Of a stretch of 64,000 nucleotides of DNA, positions 51,337 to 59,897 are shown piece by piece. The first letter of the stretch is position 1. Every line of letters begins with the position of its first letter. The notes beneath the pieces were generated by a model. That model was not told the origin of the DNA, did no database searches, and saw nothing but the letters and a program-made list of their open reading frames with translations. Origin of the DNA: RH-AL1 sp965249685. GTDB lineage: Bacteria; Pseudomonadota; Alphaproteobacteria; Rhizobiales; Beijerinckiaceae. The position numbers and the translations under genes were made by a program. The stretch spans positions 248,001-312,000 of the forward strand of contig CBDFMN010000003.1 of NCBI GenBank assembly GCA_965249685.1, in the 5' to 3' direction.

Positions 51337-52893
51337 CTAATGCATGGCCTTCTGCCGCCGCCGCTCGACGGAGGAGGGAATGCGCATGCTCTCACGATAT
51401 TTGGCGACGGTGCGCCGGGCGATGTCGATGTTGGAGGTTCTGAGCTTTTCGACGATCGCGTCGTCAGAGAGCACGGTGCCGGCGCCCTCGCGTTCGATCA
51501 TCTGACGGATACGGAAACGGACCGATTCCGCGGAATGCGAGTCGCCTCCGTCGTTGGAGGCGATCGAAGCGGTGAAGAAATATTTGAGCTCGAACAGTCC
51601 GCGCGGGCTCGACATGTACTTGTTGGAGGTGACGCGCGAGACGGTGGACTCGTGCATGCCGGTCGCCTCGGCGATGGCCTTCAGGTTCAGCGGGCGCAGG
51701 TGCTCCACGCCATAGGCGAAGAAGGCGTCCTGCTGGCGTACGATCTCGCTCGACACCTTGAGGATCGTCCGCGCGCGCTGTTCCAGGCTCTTGGTCAACC
51801 AATTGGCCGTCTGCAGGCACCCCGAGACGAAGCTGCGGTCGGCCTCGCTGCCCTTGCCGCGCGAGATCCGGGCGGCATAGGTCTGGTTGACGAGCAGGCG
51901 GGGGAGAACGTCGGTGTTGAGCTCGATCAGCCAGGACCCATCCTGAGCGGCGCGGACGTGGACGTCGGGGACGATGGACTGGATCGTGCTGGCACCGAAG
52001 GCCCGGCCCGGCTTGGGATCGAGACGCTTCAACTCGGCGATCATGTCCGCCAGATCCTCGTCGTCGACGCCACAGGCCTTGCGAAGGCCCGCAAGGTCGC
52101 GTCGCGCTACCATGTCGAGGTGGCCGACCAGCGCTTCCATGGCCGGATCGAGCCGGTTGCGGTCCCGCAGTTGCAGCCGCAGGCATTCCGCGAGGCTGCG
52201 CGCCCCGACCCCGACAGGATCGAAGGTCTGAACCGCCAGCAACACCTCGGTGACCCGCGCCAGCGGCGCACCCAGCCTCTCTGCGAGGTCGTGCAGGTCT
52301 TCGCCGACGTAACCGGAATCGTCGATCGCATCGATGAGCGCATGGCCGATCATCCGGCCGCGCGCGTCGGAGACGGCCAGCGGAAGCTGTTCCGCCAGGT
52401 GCTCCTTGAGGGTCAGGCGCGAGGCGATATAGGATTCGAGGTTGGATGCTTCGCCGTCGTGTCCCGCCCCAGCGGAGCCCGTCCAGGAACTCGCCGACAA
52501 TCCGGCCTCGCCGAGCGCGTCGCGCGGCTCGGCGGGAGCGGGGCCGCGGTCGACGTCGAAGCTGTTGTGCAACTCCGTCCCGAGGCCCGCCTCGAGCGCC
52601 GCGTGATCGGTGGCGAAACTCTCCGAACTCCAGTCCGCCTCGGCAGCGTCGTTGAAGCTCTCGCCGAGCGACGGCTCGGCATCGATGCGCGCATCGACCT
52701 CGCCGACAATAATAGGCTCGCCCCCGCCCGCCTCGTCCGCCCGTTCCAGGAGCGGATTGCGCTCAAGCTCGTCCTGGACGAACGAAGCGAGCTCCATATT
52801 CGAAAATTGAAGGAGCTTGATCGCTTGGAGAAGCTGGGGCGTCATCACCAGGGATTGACCCTGGCGCATCACAAGCTTGGTCGTCAGAGCCAT
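51337..52893 (-). CDS. rpoN: RNA polymerase sigma-54 factor
   Basis: 518 residues with the three sigma-54 regions. Region I is the Gln/Leu-rich activator-responsive N-terminus (LVMRQGQSLVMTPQLLQAIK). Region II is acidic. Region III has the core-binding domain, the helix-turn-helix (IAEATGMHESTVSRVTSNKY) and the RpoN box ARRTVAKYRESM. It directs RNA polymerase to -24/-12 promoters and needs activators such as the one at 56.7 kb. It follows lptB-side genes on the same strand after a 142-base gap, the usual rhizobial order lpt-rpoN. Confidence 0.97.
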   Translation of the reverse strand: MALTTKLVMRQGQSLVMTPQLLQAIKLLQFSNMELASFVQDELERNPLLERADEAGGGEPIIVGEVDARIDAEPSLGESFNDAAEADWSSESFATDHAALEAGLGTELHNSFDVDRGPAPAEPRDALGEAGLSASSWTGSAGAGHDGEASNLESYIASRLTLKEHLAEQLPLAVSDARGRMIGHALIDAIDDSGYVGEDLHDLAERLGAPLARVTEVLLAVQTFDPVGVGARSLAECLRLQLRDRNRLDPAMEALVGHLDMVARRDLAGLRKACGVDDEDLADMIAELKRLDPKPGRAFGASTIQSIVPDVHVRAAQDGSWLIELNTDVLPRLLVNQTYAARISRGKGSEADRSFVSGCLQTANWLTKSLEQRARTILKVSSEIVRQQDAFFAYGVEHLRPLNLKAIAEATGMHESTVSRVTSNKYMSSPRGLFELKYFFTASIASNDGGDSHSAESVRFRIRQMIEREGAGTVLSDDAIVEKLRTSNIDIARRTVAKYRESMRIPSSVERRRQKAMH

Positions 52894-53035
52894 GGCGAAC
52901 GCTACTCATGCGAGACGAGATATTAATTTCGGGTTAACGGCCCGGTTTTTGCTTATAGCACCCGGCTCCGCGCTTGTCTCGCCCGTTGGCATCAACTTCG
53001 CTTGCAAACGCATGCGACAGCGGGTGTGCTTAACG

Positions 53036-53917
53036 TCAAAGCCGAAAGTCCTCACCCAGATAGAGGCGACGCACGTCCGCGTTGTCGACGATCTCCTCCG
53101 GCGTGCCCTGCGTCAGCACGTGCCCGGAATGGATAATGTAGGCGCGATCGATGAGGCCCAGCGTCTCGCGCACGTTGTGGTCCGTGATCAGCACGCCGAT
53201 GCCGCGCCGCTTCAGATGCTGGACAAGAACGCGGATGTCACCCACCGCAATCGGGTCGATGCCGGCGAAGGGCTCGTCCAGCAGCATGAACGAGGGGCGG
53301 TTGGCCAGCGCGCGGGCGATCTCGCAGCGGCGTCGCTCGCCGCCCGACAACGCGACGGAAGGCGACTTGCGGAGCCGCGTCAGGTCGAACTCGTCGAGCA
53401 ACGCGTCCAACTCGTATTCGCGCTTGCGCTTGTCGCCCTCGGCGATCTCGAGAACCGCGCGGATGTTGTCTTCGACACTCAGCCCCCGGAAGATCGAGGC
53501 CTCCTGCGGCAGGTAGCCGATGCCGAGGCGTGCCCGCCGGTACATCGGCAGGGTCGTCACGTCGTTGCCGTCGAGCTCGATCGAGCCGGCGTCGGGGCGC
53601 ACGAGCCCGGTGATCATGTAAAAAACCGTCGTCTTGCCCGCGCCGTTGGGGCCGAGCAGCCCGACCGCCTCGCCCCGCTGCACCTTGAGGCTCACGTCCT
53701 CGACGACGCGGCGCGCCTTGTAGGCTTTTCGCAGGTGGTTGATGGCGAGGACGCCGTCGCCTTCCGCGACGGGCGCGACGCTGAAGCCGGCCTCGCCAGC
53801 CTCAAGCCGGGGCGTTTCGGCAGGCGCGTCGCGCAGGAGGTCGGGGCCGCCCCGCTGGTCCATCGAAGCGGCCGCGGGCGTCCACGCTCCAGGCGCGACC
53901 GATGGCGACCCTGCCAT
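53036..53917 (-). CDS. lptB: LPS export ABC transporter ATP-binding protein
   Basis: Cytoplasmic ATPase of the lipopolysaccharide transporter. The ATPase core has Walker A GPNGAGKTT, GIGYLPQEASIFRGLSVEDN, the signature LSGGERRRCEIARAL, Walker B FMLLDEPFAGIDP and ITDHNVRETLGL, all close to LptB. About 55 disordered residues precede the core, as is common in Hyphomicrobiales. The start is uncertain: ATG at 53917 is used, with TTG at 53962 or ATG at 53863 as alternatives. Last gene of lptC-lptA-lptB, followed by rpoN. Confidence 0.93.
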   Translation of the reverse strand: MAGSPSVAPGAWTPAAASMDQRGGPDLLRDAPAETPRLEAGEAGFSVAPVAEGDGVLAINHLRKAYKARRVVEDVSLKVQRGEAVGLLGPNGAGKTTVFYMITGLVRPDAGSIELDGNDVTTLPMYRRARLGIGYLPQEASIFRGLSVEDNIRAVLEIAEGDKRKREYELDALLDEFDLTRLRKSPSVALSGGERRRCEIARALANRPSFMLLDEPFAGIDPIAVGDIRVLVQHLKRRGIGVLITDHNVRETLGLIDRAYIIHSGHVLTQGTPEEIVDNADVRRLYLGEDFRL

Positions 53918-54029
53918 GCGGGGTGAGAACAGATGTGCCAGACTGAGACGAAACGCTTTCAAACCGGTCTTAAGCCTTCATGCGCCATGGCCGGACGCCG
54001 GCCATGCCCGCGAACCCGCAGACGCCAGA

Positions 54030-54611
54030 CTACAATTTCGCGCCGCGGCCCGCTCCTCCTTTTTTTGCCGCGGCATCCTCGTTGCCCGGCTGGAACATGC
54101 TGCGGACGCGGCTTCCCGTCACGCGGGCCTGCCCTGTCTTCAGCTCGTAGACCAACTTGTCTCCCAGCGTCACGTTCGGCCCTTGGCTTAGGGTGACGTT
54201 GCCAGTCAGCACCACCGTATCGGACGACTTGTCGTAGACGCCGCTGTTGCCCGTCCCGACCTGGTCTTTGGAGACCATTGTGACCGGGCCGGCGGCTTCC
54301 ATGCGCTGCACCTGGCTCGTCGAGGAGGGCGCGCCGGCCTGACCCTCCCCTCCCTTGGGCGGCAGGTAGATGACGAGCGTGCTGCACTTCAGCTTGCTCT
54401 CGCCCTGCACGGCGAGGACGTTGCCGGTGTAGATCAGCTTCTGTTCTTTATCGAAATAATCGAGCTTCGTCGCCTCGATGTTGATCGGCTGCTTGCTGTT
54501 GGCGCCAGGCAGGATCGCGCCGGACCGCGTCTGCGCGCTTGCGGGCCACGTCGCCGACAGGCAGGGCAGTGCGAGGCTTAAAGCCAGACAAACAAGCCTC
54601 GCCGCAATCAT
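54030..54611 (-). CDS. lptA: Lipopolysaccharide transport periplasmic protein LptA
   Basis: 193 residues with a signal peptide (about 1-27, LVCLALSLALPCLSATWPASA) and an OstA beta-jellyroll: INIEATKLDYFDKEQKLIYTG, repeated VLTGNVTLSQGPNVTLGDKLVY, ending in a basic tail (KKGGAGRGAKL). LptA bridges LPS from the inner to the outer membrane. Its ATG overlaps the lptC stop by 4 bases. Confidence 0.92.
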   Translation of the reverse strand: MIAARLVCLALSLALPCLSATWPASAQTRSGAILPGANSKQPINIEATKLDYFDKEQKLIYTGNVLAVQGESKLKCSTLVIYLPPKGGEGQAGAPSSTSQVQRMEAAGPVTMVSKDQVGTGNSGVYDKSSDTVVLTGNVTLSQGPNVTLGDKLVYELKTGQARVTGSRVRSMFQPGNEDAAAKKGGAGRGAKL

Positions 54612-55342
54612 CGCGCCCGCACCGCAACCGGCGCCGCATCGGTCGCCGCGGCTTCCTCGGGCGCATTGAACAGCGAGGTGACGCCGCCCTCGAACGACAC
54701 TTTGTGGCCGTTGTCGGTTACGTCGAGCTGGTCGGCGGCGATGGTGCCGCCGGACACATCGACCTTGAGACGTTCCCGGGATGAGAAGATGCCGGTCTTG
54801 AAGTTCATCACGGCGCTCCGCATCATCAGGTCGTAGCCGCCGGTGCTCTTGATCCGCGCGTGTCCCGTCAAGGTCATCGTGTCGACCTTGCCATCGTAAA
54901 CGCCGCTCTCGGCGGTGATGCGCGAGCTCGTGTTGTCGAGCATCCCCACCGTCGCGTCCACGTCGCGCAATTCCATCACGCTCGGCTTGGTGATGTCCTG
55001 CACCCCCTGCCGCGCGGTGATGGCATAGGCGCCCCCATCCGGCTTCAGCCCCGAGATTTTCGGCGCCTCCATCGTGACGACCGTGCCCTCTACCCCAACG
55101 CTGCCGACGCTGAAGTTGAGGGGCAGGTGGTGGAACGGATCGAAGAGGACGACGATGGCGATGACGGAGACGCCGAGGACCGAGCCGAGGACCATGGCGC
55201 GGCGCAGAAAACGCACCCGCGCTGTATGGCGGCCGGCCTCGCGAACCGCGTGTTGGCGTGGCGGCGGGGTATGGTCCATGCGCTCGCCCAGCGACGCCCG
55301 CCGCTGCTGGCTGGCGCTGCTCCCGCTCGTCACATCCGCCAT
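54608..55342 (-). CDS. lptC: LPS export protein LptC
   Basis: 244 residues. A basic cytoplasmic N-terminus of about 48 residues leads to one membrane helix (AMVLGSVLGVSVIAIVVLF) and a periplasmic LptC/OstA fold (VTMEAPKISGLKPDGGAYAI, TAESGVYDGKVDTMTLTGHA). It passes LPS from LptB-F-G to LptA. It is coupled to lptA by ATGA. The upstream neighbour is the RNase D-type exonuclease in the same direction, 84 bases away. Confidence 0.92.
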   Translation of the reverse strand: MADVTSGSSASQQRRASLGERMDHTPPPRQHAVREAGRHTARVRFLRRAMVLGSVLGVSVIAIVVLFDPFHHLPLNFSVGSVGVEGTVVTMEAPKISGLKPDGGAYAITARQGVQDITKPSVMELRDVDATVGMLDNTSSRITAESGVYDGKVDTMTLTGHARIKSTGGYDLMMRSAVMNFKTGIFSSRERLKVDVSGGTIAADQLDVTDNGHKVSFEGGVTSLFNAPEEAAATDAAPVAVRAR

Positions 55343-55426
55343 GGCGTCGTCGCTCTACGATCGGCTTGGATCATGGCGCAGTGTTTGCGCCGCTCTCGCG
55401 GCGAAGGCAAGGCGGCGACCGGCGGC

Positions 55427-56041
55427 TCAGGCGTGCGAGAAGATGTCCCCGTCAGGCCATCCTGACAGGTCCAGCCTCGCGCGGGTCGGCAGGAAGCGGA
55501 AGGCGGCCTCCGCATAATGCTTCCGGTCCTCGCGGACGAGCATGGCGTCGAGCTTGCCGCGCAGGGCATGGAGGTGCAGCACGTCCGACGCGGCATAGGC
55601 GAGCTGCGCCTCGTTTAATGTGGCCGCCCCCCAGTCGGACGATTGCTGCTGCTTGGAGAGATCCACGCCCAGAAGTTCGCGCGCGAGGTCCTTCAAACCG
55701 TGCCGGTCCGTGTAGGTGCGCGCGAGCTTGGAGGCGATCTTCGTGCAGTAGAGCGGCTCGGCCAAGACGCCGAAGGTCTCGTAGAGGACGGCGACGTCGA
55801 AGCGCGCGTAGTGGAACACCTTGGTCACGCCAGGTGCGGCGAGGATGCCCGCCAACACCGGGGCGCTGGTCTGGCCGGGCGCGATCTGCACGATCTCGGC
55901 ATGGCCGTCGCCGCGCGAGAGCTGAACCACGCAGAGACGGTCGCGGCGCGGTACCAGGCCGAGCGTCTCGGTGTCGATCGCGACCGCCTCGCCTGCCGCG
56001 AAATCTGCGGGGAGGTCGCCGCGGTGCAGTCTGACGGCCAT
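55427..56041 (-). CDS. RNase D-type 3'-5' exonuclease (short form)
   Basis: 204 residues with only the DEDDy exonuclease domain: exo I in AIDTETLGLVPRRDRL, exo II in KVFHYARFDVAVL, and exo III with YAASDVLHLHAL. The HRDC domains of full RNase D are missing, as in the short alphaproteobacterial form found next to lptC. It trims RNA 3' ends, probably tRNA precursors. The ATG at 56041 starts the fold; the longer frame upstream is not protein-like. Confidence 0.92.
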   Translation of the reverse strand: MAVRLHRGDLPADFAAGEAVAIDTETLGLVPRRDRLCVVQLSRGDGHAEIVQIAPGQTSAPVLAGILAAPGVTKVFHYARFDVAVLYETFGVLAEPLYCTKIASKLARTYTDRHGLKDLARELLGVDLSKQQQSSDWGAATLNEAQLAYAASDVLHLHALRGKLDAMLVREDRKHYAEAAFRFLPTRARLDLSGWPDGDIFSHA

Positions 56042-56120
56042 GCTGTGCCTCGAGCGAAAAGAGCGGATGCCGGGCGGTAGCAGAGCGATCTGCGACGAGC
56101 AACCTCGGCGCGGCGGATGT

Positions 56121-56145
56121 GGAACCTCTCGGCGCAAGTCTCGTT
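56121..56145 (+). promoter_or_regulatory. Putative EcfG-type (general stress sigma) promoter
   Basis: GGAAC (56121-56125), 16 bases, CGTT (56142-56145), an exact consensus match 31 bases before the ATG of the DUF1236 gene. This distance places a start site in a normal leader. Confidence 0.65.
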
Positions 56146-56175
56146 CTCTGGCACAACATAGGGAGGTCTCATCTG

Positions 56176-56592
56176 ATGCAGAAGAAATTCGGTATCGCGG
56201 TCGTCGCCGCGCTTCTCTCGATTCCGGCTGCGGCGCAGGCCCAGGGGCTCGTCGGCGGTGCGGAACGCGGCGCCGAGCGTGGCGAGAGTGCGGGTGGGCC
56301 GATCGGCGGGATCGTCGGTGGCGCGATCGGCGCGGCAACCGGCACGGTCGGCGGCCTGCTCGGCGTCGAGGACCGTCCCCGCTTCCGCGAATACGTCGTC
56401 CGCGAGCATCGTCCTTCCTACCGCTACCGGGAGGAAGTTCGGACCGGTGCGATCTTACCCGAGGACGGCGTCGAATATTACGACGTCCCGACCGAGTACA
56501 AGGTCCGCCCCGGTTATCGCTACACGGTCGTCAACGACCGCCCCGTCCTCGTCGAGCCAAGGACGCGACGCATCGTCGAGGTCCTCGATTAG
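56176..56592 (+). CDS. Secreted DUF1236 protein
   Basis: 138 residues. Signal peptide at about 1-23 (FGIAVVAALLSIPAAAQA), then a glycine-rich helix-like stretch (GGPIGGIVGGAIGAATGTVGG) and a C-terminal DUF1236 domain with YVVREHRPSYRYREEVRTG, VEYYDVPTEYKVRPGYRYTVV. DUF1236 proteins are common, small, periplasmic and uncharacterised in Hyphomicrobiales. The ATG at 56176 follows AGGGAGG. A perfect EcfG motif just upstream suggests stress induction, and a bidirectional terminator follows. Confidence 0.88.
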   Translation: MQKKFGIAVVAALLSIPAAAQAQGLVGGAERGAERGESAGGPIGGIVGGAIGAATGTVGGLLGVEDRPRFREYVVREHRPSYRYREEVRTGAILPEDGVEYYDVPTEYKVRPGYRYTVVNDRPVLVEPRTRRIVEVLD

Positions 56593-56651
56593 CGCTAGCG
56601 TTTCTGCACGATCACAGGTGAAGCAGCAAAATCGCGTGTGAGCAGCAAAAA

Positions 56652-56680
56652 GGCCGTGCCGGAAGGCGCGGTCTTTTTTT
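56652..56680. terminator. Bidirectional rho-independent terminator
   Basis: A 9-bp stem (GGCCGTGCC with GGCGCGGTC, two G-U pairs) closed by a GGAA loop, with seven T after it and AAAAA before it. It sits between the convergent DUF1236 and sigma-54 activator genes and can stop both transcripts. Confidence 0.85.
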
Positions 56681-57701
56681 ATGACGGGTCACCGACACGG
56701 TCGTGGGTCAAGCACCTGCGGTAGAGTGTGCTGCGGCTGATGCCCAGGCGGCGCGCCGCTGCCGAGACGTTGCCGCCGCTCGCCTGAAGCGCTTCGCGCA
56801 TCGCCGAGCGCGCCAACTGATCGAGCCTCCCCTCGCCAGGGGCTGTCGGCAGCTCCGCCTCGGCCGCGGGCTGCGGTGAGCGGTGTAGGTTGGGCGGCAG
56901 CGCATCGAGGCCGAGTTCCTCGCCAACCTCGGCCAGTGCAAGCATGGCGCGCAGAGTGCCCGCGATCTGGCGGAAGTTGCCGGGCCACGAACAGGCGGCG
57001 AGCGCCGCTTCACAGGCGCAGGACAGCGTCACGCCGCGCGTCTGTGGCTCCAATCCCGCCCACACGCGACGGACCATTGCGTGCCTGTCGCCGAGCGACC
57101 GCACGGTAGGCAGTTCCATCGTGTAGGGGGCGATGCGGAAATAGAGGTCGGCGCGGAACGCTCCGCGCGCGACCATACCCGCGAGGTCGTGGTGCGTCGC
57201 GCAGATCAGGCTCACGTCGATAGAAACCGCGCGGACGGCCCCAACCGGTAAGACCTCGCGCTCCTGCAGGGCGCGCAGGAGGCGCGGCTGCAGCGTCAGC
57301 GGCATGTCGCCGATCTCGTCCAGGAAAACCAGGCCGCCATCCGCCTCGCGCAGCAACCCGCGGGCGCCGGCGCGTCGTGCGCCGGTGAAGGCACCCGCCT
57401 CATAGCCGAACAGTTCGGCCTCGATCAGGCTCTCGGGCAAAGCCGTGCAGTTGATCGCGACAAACGGCTTTGCGGCGCGCGCGCTCGCCGCATGCGCCGC
57501 ACGCGCAAAGACCTCCTTGCCCGTCCCTGTCTCGCCTTGCACGAGCAGCGCGACCCCGGCGTCTAGCAGGCGCACCGCCTGCGCGAGGGCGCGCCCATCC
57601 TCGTCGCGGCTCAGCGCGGGCGCGACGCAGCGTGGCAGACGAGAAGGAGGGCGGGAGGCGAGCGTCGACGGGAACGGACGGGCACGCTCGCTGGAGACCA
57701 T
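56679..57701 (-). CDS. Sigma-54-dependent transcriptional activator (AcoR-like, no sensor domain)
   Basis: 340 residues. The AAA+ domain begins near residue 40: Walker A QGETGTGKE, the sigma-54 contact loop GYEAGAFTGARRAG, Walker B GGLVFLDEIGDMP, and LRALQEREVLPVG. A Fis-type helix-turn-helix ends the protein (SGGNVSAAARRLGISRSTLY). The N-terminal GAF/PAS sensor half of AcoR is missing; only about 35 unstructured residues precede the AAA+ domain. It probably drives the divergent aldehyde dehydrogenase gene, whose palindromes lie 14-58 bases from its own start. Confidence 0.92.
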   Translation of the reverse strand: MVSSERARPFPSTLASRPPSRLPRCVAPALSRDEDGRALAQAVRLLDAGVALLVQGETGTGKEVFARAAHAASARAAKPFVAINCTALPESLIEAELFGYEAGAFTGARRAGARGLLREADGGLVFLDEIGDMPLTLQPRLLRALQEREVLPVGAVRAVSIDVSLICATHHDLAGMVARGAFRADLYFRIAPYTMELPTVRSLGDRHAMVRRVWAGLEPQTRGVTLSCACEAALAACSWPGNFRQIAGTLRAMLALAEVGEELGLDALPPNLHRSPQPAAEAELPTAPGEGRLDQLARSAMREALQASGGNVSAAARRLGISRSTLYRRCLTHDRVGDPS

Positions 57702-57714
57702 CCTCGCACCCCTC

Positions 57715-57731
57715 TGTCGCAGCCTACGACA
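57715..57731. promoter_or_regulatory. Upstream activator site 1 (TGTCG-N7-CGACA)
   Basis: Five-base inverted repeat TGTCG and CGACA with 7 bases between them, in the gap between the activator and the aldehyde dehydrogenase. It resembles enhancer sites of AcoR-type activators, and lies about 140-160 bases upstream of the -24/-12 element. Confidence 0.5.
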
Positions 57732-57733
57732 CC

Positions 57734-57759
57734 TGTCGCACCCGTCTCAACGGGCGACA
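57734..57759. promoter_or_regulatory. Upstream activator site 2 (TGTCGC...GCGACA)
   Basis: A second palindrome with arms TGTCGC and GCGACA, and inner arms CCGT and ACGG around CTCA. It begins 3 bases after site 1 and repeats its TGTCG/CGACA half-sites, as expected for cooperative binding of an activator hexamer. Confidence 0.5.
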
Positions 57760-57872
57760 AGCCCGACCTTCGGCGCGGGCAAACCCCAGGCGCCTGGTTC
57801 CCTATCTGTCGAATAGAAAAACCGATGGACCCCAAGGGTTTACGTCGCCGAGGCCGCGCAGCTCCCATCGTC

Positions 57873-57887
57873 TGGCATGCGCCTCGC
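57873..57887 (+). promoter_or_regulatory. Putative sigma-54 promoter (-24 TGGCAT, -12 TCGC)
   Basis: TGGCAT, 5 bases, TCGC: the invariant GG and GC are exactly 10 bases apart, and 8 of the 10 consensus bases TGGCAC...TTGC match. The expected start site is about 20 bases before the aldehyde dehydrogenase ATG at 57918. Confidence 0.55.
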
Positions 57888-57917
57888 CCCGGCCGGGGAA
57901 ATTCGGGAGGAGGCATC

Positions 57918-59438
57918 ATGAACAAGCCAGAATTTCTTGGGGTCAGCGCCAAGGCGCCGTTCAGCGCGCGTTACGGCAATTTCATCGGTGGCAAGTTCGT
58001 CGAGCCGGTAGCGGGCCGCTATTTCGAGAACACCTCGCCGGTGACAGGCCGTGTCATTTGTGAGATCGCGCGGTCGGACGCGCAGGACGTCGAGCGCGCA
58101 CTGGACGCCGCCCATGCGGCCAAAGACGAGTGGGGCCGGACCTCGCCGATGACCCGCGCGCTGATTCTCAACAGGATCGCCGACCGGATGGAGGAGAACC
58201 TCGACATGCTGGCGTTGGCCGAGACCTGGGACAACGGCAAGCCGATCCGCGAGACGACGCATGCCGACATGCCGCTGGCGATCGACCACTTCCGCTACTT
58301 CGCAGGCTGTATCCGCGCGCAGGAAGGCGGCATCTCGGAGATCGACCACGACACGGTCGCCTATCATTTCCACGAGCCGCTCGGCGTCGTCGGCCAGATT
58401 ATCCCGTGGAACTTCCCCATCCTCATGGCGGTCTGGAAGCTCGCCCCCGCGCTCGCCGCGGGCAATTGCGTGGTGCTGAAGCCGGCCGAGCAGACGCCGG
58501 CCTCCATCCTCGTGCTGATGGAGCTCGTCGGCGACCTGCTGCCGCCGGGCGTGCTCAACGTCGTCAACGGTTTCGGCCTGGAATGCGGCAAGCCGCTCGC
58601 TTCCAGTCCGCGCATCGCCAAGATCGCCTTCACCGGCGAGACGACGACGGGGCGGCTCATCATGCAATATGCCTCGCAGAACCTGATCCCGGTGACGCTC
58701 GAACTCGGTGGCAAGTCGCCCAACATCTTCTTCGCCGACGTGGCGAACGAGGACGACGACTTCTTCGACAAGGCGCTCGAAGGCTTCACCATGTTCGCGC
58801 TGAACCAGGGCGAGGTCTGCACCTGCCCGAGCCGCGCCCTCGTGCACGAGTCGATCTACGACCGCTTCATGGAGCGCGCTCTCAAGCGGGTGGAAGCGAT
58901 CGTGCAGGGCTCGCCGCTGGATCCCGCCACCATGATCGGCGCGCAAGCCTCCTCCGAGCAGCTCGAAAAGATCCTCTCCTACATCGACATCGGCAAGCAG
59001 GAGGGTGCCGAGGTTCTTACCGGCGGCGGCCGCAACTATCTCGAAGGCGAGTTGGCCGACGGCTTCTACGTGAAGCCCACGGTGTTCAAGGGCCACAACC
59101 GCATGCGGATCTTCCAGGAGGAGATTTTCGGGCCGGTGCTGTCGGTCACCACCTTCAAGGACGACGCGGACGCAATGACGATCGCAAACGACACGCTGTA
59201 CGGCCTCGGCGCCGGTGTGTGGACACGCGATGGCAACCGCGCCTACCGCTTCGGTCGCGGTATCCAGGCCGGACGTGTCTGGACCAATTGCTACCACGCC
59301 TACCCCGCGCACGCGGCGTTCGGCGGCTACAAGCAATCCGGCATCGGACGCGAGAACCACCGCATGATGCTTGACCACTACCAGCAGACGAAGAACATGC
59401 TGGTGAGCTACAGCGCGAAGAAGCTCGGTTTCTTCTGA
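57918..59438 (+). CDS. Aldehyde dehydrogenase, AcoD/ExaC/AldB type
   Basis: 506 residues, the length of the acetaldehyde dehydrogenase II group. NAD-binding and active-site landmarks: IIPWNFPILMAVWKLAPALA, FTGETTTGRLIMQYA, the general base in LELGGKSPNIFF, and the catalytic cysteine in NQGEVCTCPSR. It oxidises acetaldehyde or other short aldehydes. GGGAGGAGG precedes the ATG. A sigma-54 promoter and activator palindromes lie upstream, and a DUF779 gene follows 60 bases later, the usual partner of this enzyme class. Confidence 0.96.
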   Translation: MNKPEFLGVSAKAPFSARYGNFIGGKFVEPVAGRYFENTSPVTGRVICEIARSDAQDVERALDAAHAAKDEWGRTSPMTRALILNRIADRMEENLDMLALAETWDNGKPIRETTHADMPLAIDHFRYFAGCIRAQEGGISEIDHDTVAYHFHEPLGVVGQIIPWNFPILMAVWKLAPALAAGNCVVLKPAEQTPASILVLMELVGDLLPPGVLNVVNGFGLECGKPLASSPRIAKIAFTGETTTGRLIMQYASQNLIPVTLELGGKSPNIFFADVANEDDDFFDKALEGFTMFALNQGEVCTCPSRALVHESIYDRFMERALKRVEAIVQGSPLDPATMIGAQASSEQLEKILSYIDIGKQEGAEVLTGGGRNYLEGELADGFYVKPTVFKGHNRMRIFQEEIFGPVLSVTTFKDDADAMTIANDTLYGLGAGVWTRDGNRAYRFGRGIQAGRVWTNCYHAYPAHAAFGGYKQSGIGRENHRMMLDHYQQTKNMLVSYSAKKLGFF

Positions 59439-59498
59439 GCCGACGCAACGGAGGGAAGTCGGCGCAGCCTGTGCCGGCTCCCGCTCCCGGGATTGACG

Positions 59499-59897
59499 AT
59501 GAGCGAGACGCCCGTTTTCCGCGTGACGGCGACGCCGGCCGCGATTGCATTGATCGAGACGCTGCGGAGCGAGCACGGCCCCGTGCTGTTCCACCAGTCC
59601 GGCGGATGCTGCGACGGCTCCTCGCCGATGTGCTATCCGATTTCCGACTTCATCGTCGGCGACGCGGACGTGTACCTCGGCACGATCGGCGGCGCGGAGG
59701 TCTACATCGGCCGTCCGCAATACGAATACTGGAAGCACACGCAACTGATCATCGACGTCGTTCTCGGGCGCGGGGGCATGTTCTCGCTGGACAACGGTCG
59801 TGACGTCCGCTTCCTGACTCGGAGCCGCCTGTTCAGCGACGCCGAGGTGGCGTCCCTTACTTCCGCGCCCGAAATCCGGCCGACTTCTAGAGCTTGA
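59499..59897 (+). CDS. DUF779 family protein
   Basis: 132 residues. The DUF779 core has HGPVLFHQSGGCCDGSSPMC, a cysteine-rich motif that could bind metal, and the C-terminal YEYWKHTQLIIDVVLGRGGMFSLD read in parts. Such genes almost always follow AcoD/AdhB-type aldehyde dehydrogenases, and an accessory role has been proposed from that. The ATG at 59499 was chosen; a TTG two codons earlier is possible. The 3' end overlaps the convergent HU gene by 11 bases. Confidence 0.9.
   Translation: MSETPVFRVTATPAAIALIETLRSEHGPVLFHQSGGCCDGSSPMCYPISDFIVGDADVYLGTIGGAEVYIGRPQYEYWKHTQLIIDVVLGRGGMFSLDNGRDVRFLTRSRLFSDAEVASLTSAPEIRPTSRA

Noticed and set aside
57840..59744. 634-codon minus-strand open frame opposite the aldehyde dehydrogenase
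   Set aside because: No domain and biased composition; the dehydrogenase and DUF779 on the plus strand are certain.
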